Positions 44,301-44,685 of a DNA stretch of 44,685 bases are shown here, one piece after another. Each line of letters starts with the position of its first letter. Within the stretch, counting starts at the first letter, position 1. This DNA is from Candidatus Accumulibacter contiguus (GTDB taxonomy: Bacteria; Pseudomonadota; Gammaproteobacteria; Burkholderiales; Rhodocyclaceae). The DNA lies in NCBI RefSeq assembly GCF_012940005.1, contig NZ_SPMX01000078.1, positions 1 to 44,685 on the forward strand. Direction: 5' to 3'. Position numbers and translations under genes: made by a program. The notes beneath the pieces are model-generated. The model saw nothing but the letters and a program-made list of their open reading frames with translations. It made no database searches and was not told the DNA's origin.

Positions 44301-44427
44301 TCATTACGGGGTGCGAACGAAAGTGTTGGGCGAGTCCCGCTCTGATAATTGTCAGCGACGTGAGCAAACGTAAGGAAATTAGCGGAGAGTTGCGATAGAG
44401 TAGGGAACCCATCCACGGAGAGAAGCC

Positions 44428-44685
44428 ATGCCTAAGATTTCCCACATCGAACCTTGCGATTCCAGAGACTTGGTGGCCCGTTTGGAGGCTAATCCAAAGA
44501 TACTGGCGAAAGTGCTAGAGATGCTGGAGTTGGTGGAGAACGCCGAAGGGGATCTGCGTCGGGCCGATGAAGCCGAGCGCCGCGTGATAGAAATTCTCCG
44601 CGGGACGGGCCAGGAGATTCTGACGGGATGGGCCGAGCAGGTTGCTGAGGCGGTGACAGCCGAGGTGCGGGCCGCTGAGCCGGTC
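44428..44685 (+). CDS. N-terminal part of a probable transposase, cut by the window edge
   Basis: A frame of 86 codons open to the right edge: MPKISHIEPCDSRDLVARLE, then ANPKILAKVLEMLELVENAE and ERRVIEILRGTGQEILTGWA. GGAGAG lies 7-12 bases before the ATG. The N-terminal helical part resembles ISKra4-type transposases of the kind that carry a 'GQEILxxWA' segment early. The catalytic domain lies beyond the window, so the family call is tentative. Confidence 0.5.
   Translation, partial: MPKISHIEPCDSRDLVARLEANPKILAKVLEMLELVENAEGDLRRADEAERRVIEILRGTGQEILTGWAEQVAEAVTAEVRAAEPV

Noticed and set aside
1-44685. CRISPR array or defence system
   Set aside because: No regularly spaced short repeats with unique spacers and no Cas, restriction-modification, toxin-antitoxin or retron-like genes; rmuC and rep are housekeeping DNA proteins.

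Overview
The window is 44.7 kb of GC-rich bacterial chromosome, most likely from a betaproteobacterium of the Rhodocyclales/'Candidatus Accumulibacter' type. This is an inference from gene content: a two-domain polyphosphate:AMP phosphotransferase, a GPR1/FUN34/YaaH-type acetate permease, a leucine/isovalerate degradation cluster, and the neighbour pairs argA-yggX, hisG-hisD, mrp-dcd-decarboxylase and cytochrome c5-rep. No rRNA marker is present, so the taxon is not proven.

Layout. 1-481: the 3' end of an unrecognised gene, then AT-rich DNA with an 18-bp palindrome. 482-6841: an AraC-type regulator diverges from a secreted arylsulfatase, followed on the + strand by a small membrane protein, a SYLF lipid-binding protein, a DUF2092 periplasmic protein and a Gly/Tyr-rich exported protein. 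The regulator/sulfatase gap holds two direct repeats of 21-bp period, a good AraC-type operator candidate. 7335-14220 (- strand): a tightly overlapping leucine-catabolism operon (methylcrotonyl-CoA carboxylase beta, methylglutaconyl-CoA hydratase, carboxylase alpha, HMG-CoA lyase) that continues into two DUF1289 proteins and a metallo-beta-lactamase-fold hydrolase. It is headed by a 33-codon relic resembling the start of a 2-hydroxychromene-2-carboxylate isomerase. 14543-16075: an MscS channel fused to a cyclic-nucleotide-binding domain. 16273-16824: a small gene interrupted by a 127-bp MITE-like insertion. 17036-18998: hisG-hisD.

19329-26748: a CNNM/CorC-type membrane protein, an AdiA-like amino-acid decarboxylase, dcd, mrp (frameshifted), an inositol-monophosphatase-family enzyme and a thioredoxin-like protein. 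26805-30949 (+): rsmE-pap-argA-yggX. 31143-34073 (-): rpiA, a membrane O-acyltransferase with an SGNH domain, and tRNA-Arg(CCG). 34189-36690: a membrane-anchored cytochrome c5 facing a rep helicase (frameshifted). 36910-38111: acetate permease plus an exported Cache-domain protein. 38233-44164: a Ser-rich small protein, rmuC, and a 1296-aa serralysin-type RTX metalloprotease. 44428-end: the start of a probable transposase.

The most notable observations concern small elements. (1) A 127-bp insertion with perfect 16-bp terminal inverted repeats and a 5-bp target duplication splits a 139-codon gene; excising it restores the frame exactly. (2) A three-copy dispersed repeat with two conserved hairpins lies each time at the 3' end of a minus-strand gene. 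(3) The 33-codon relic is translationally coupled to the leucine operon. (4) Two ATPase genes each carry a +1 homopolymer frameshift exactly in the Walker A motif, which looks like sequencing error or recent inactivation. I see no CRISPR array, no recognisable defence island and no prophage.
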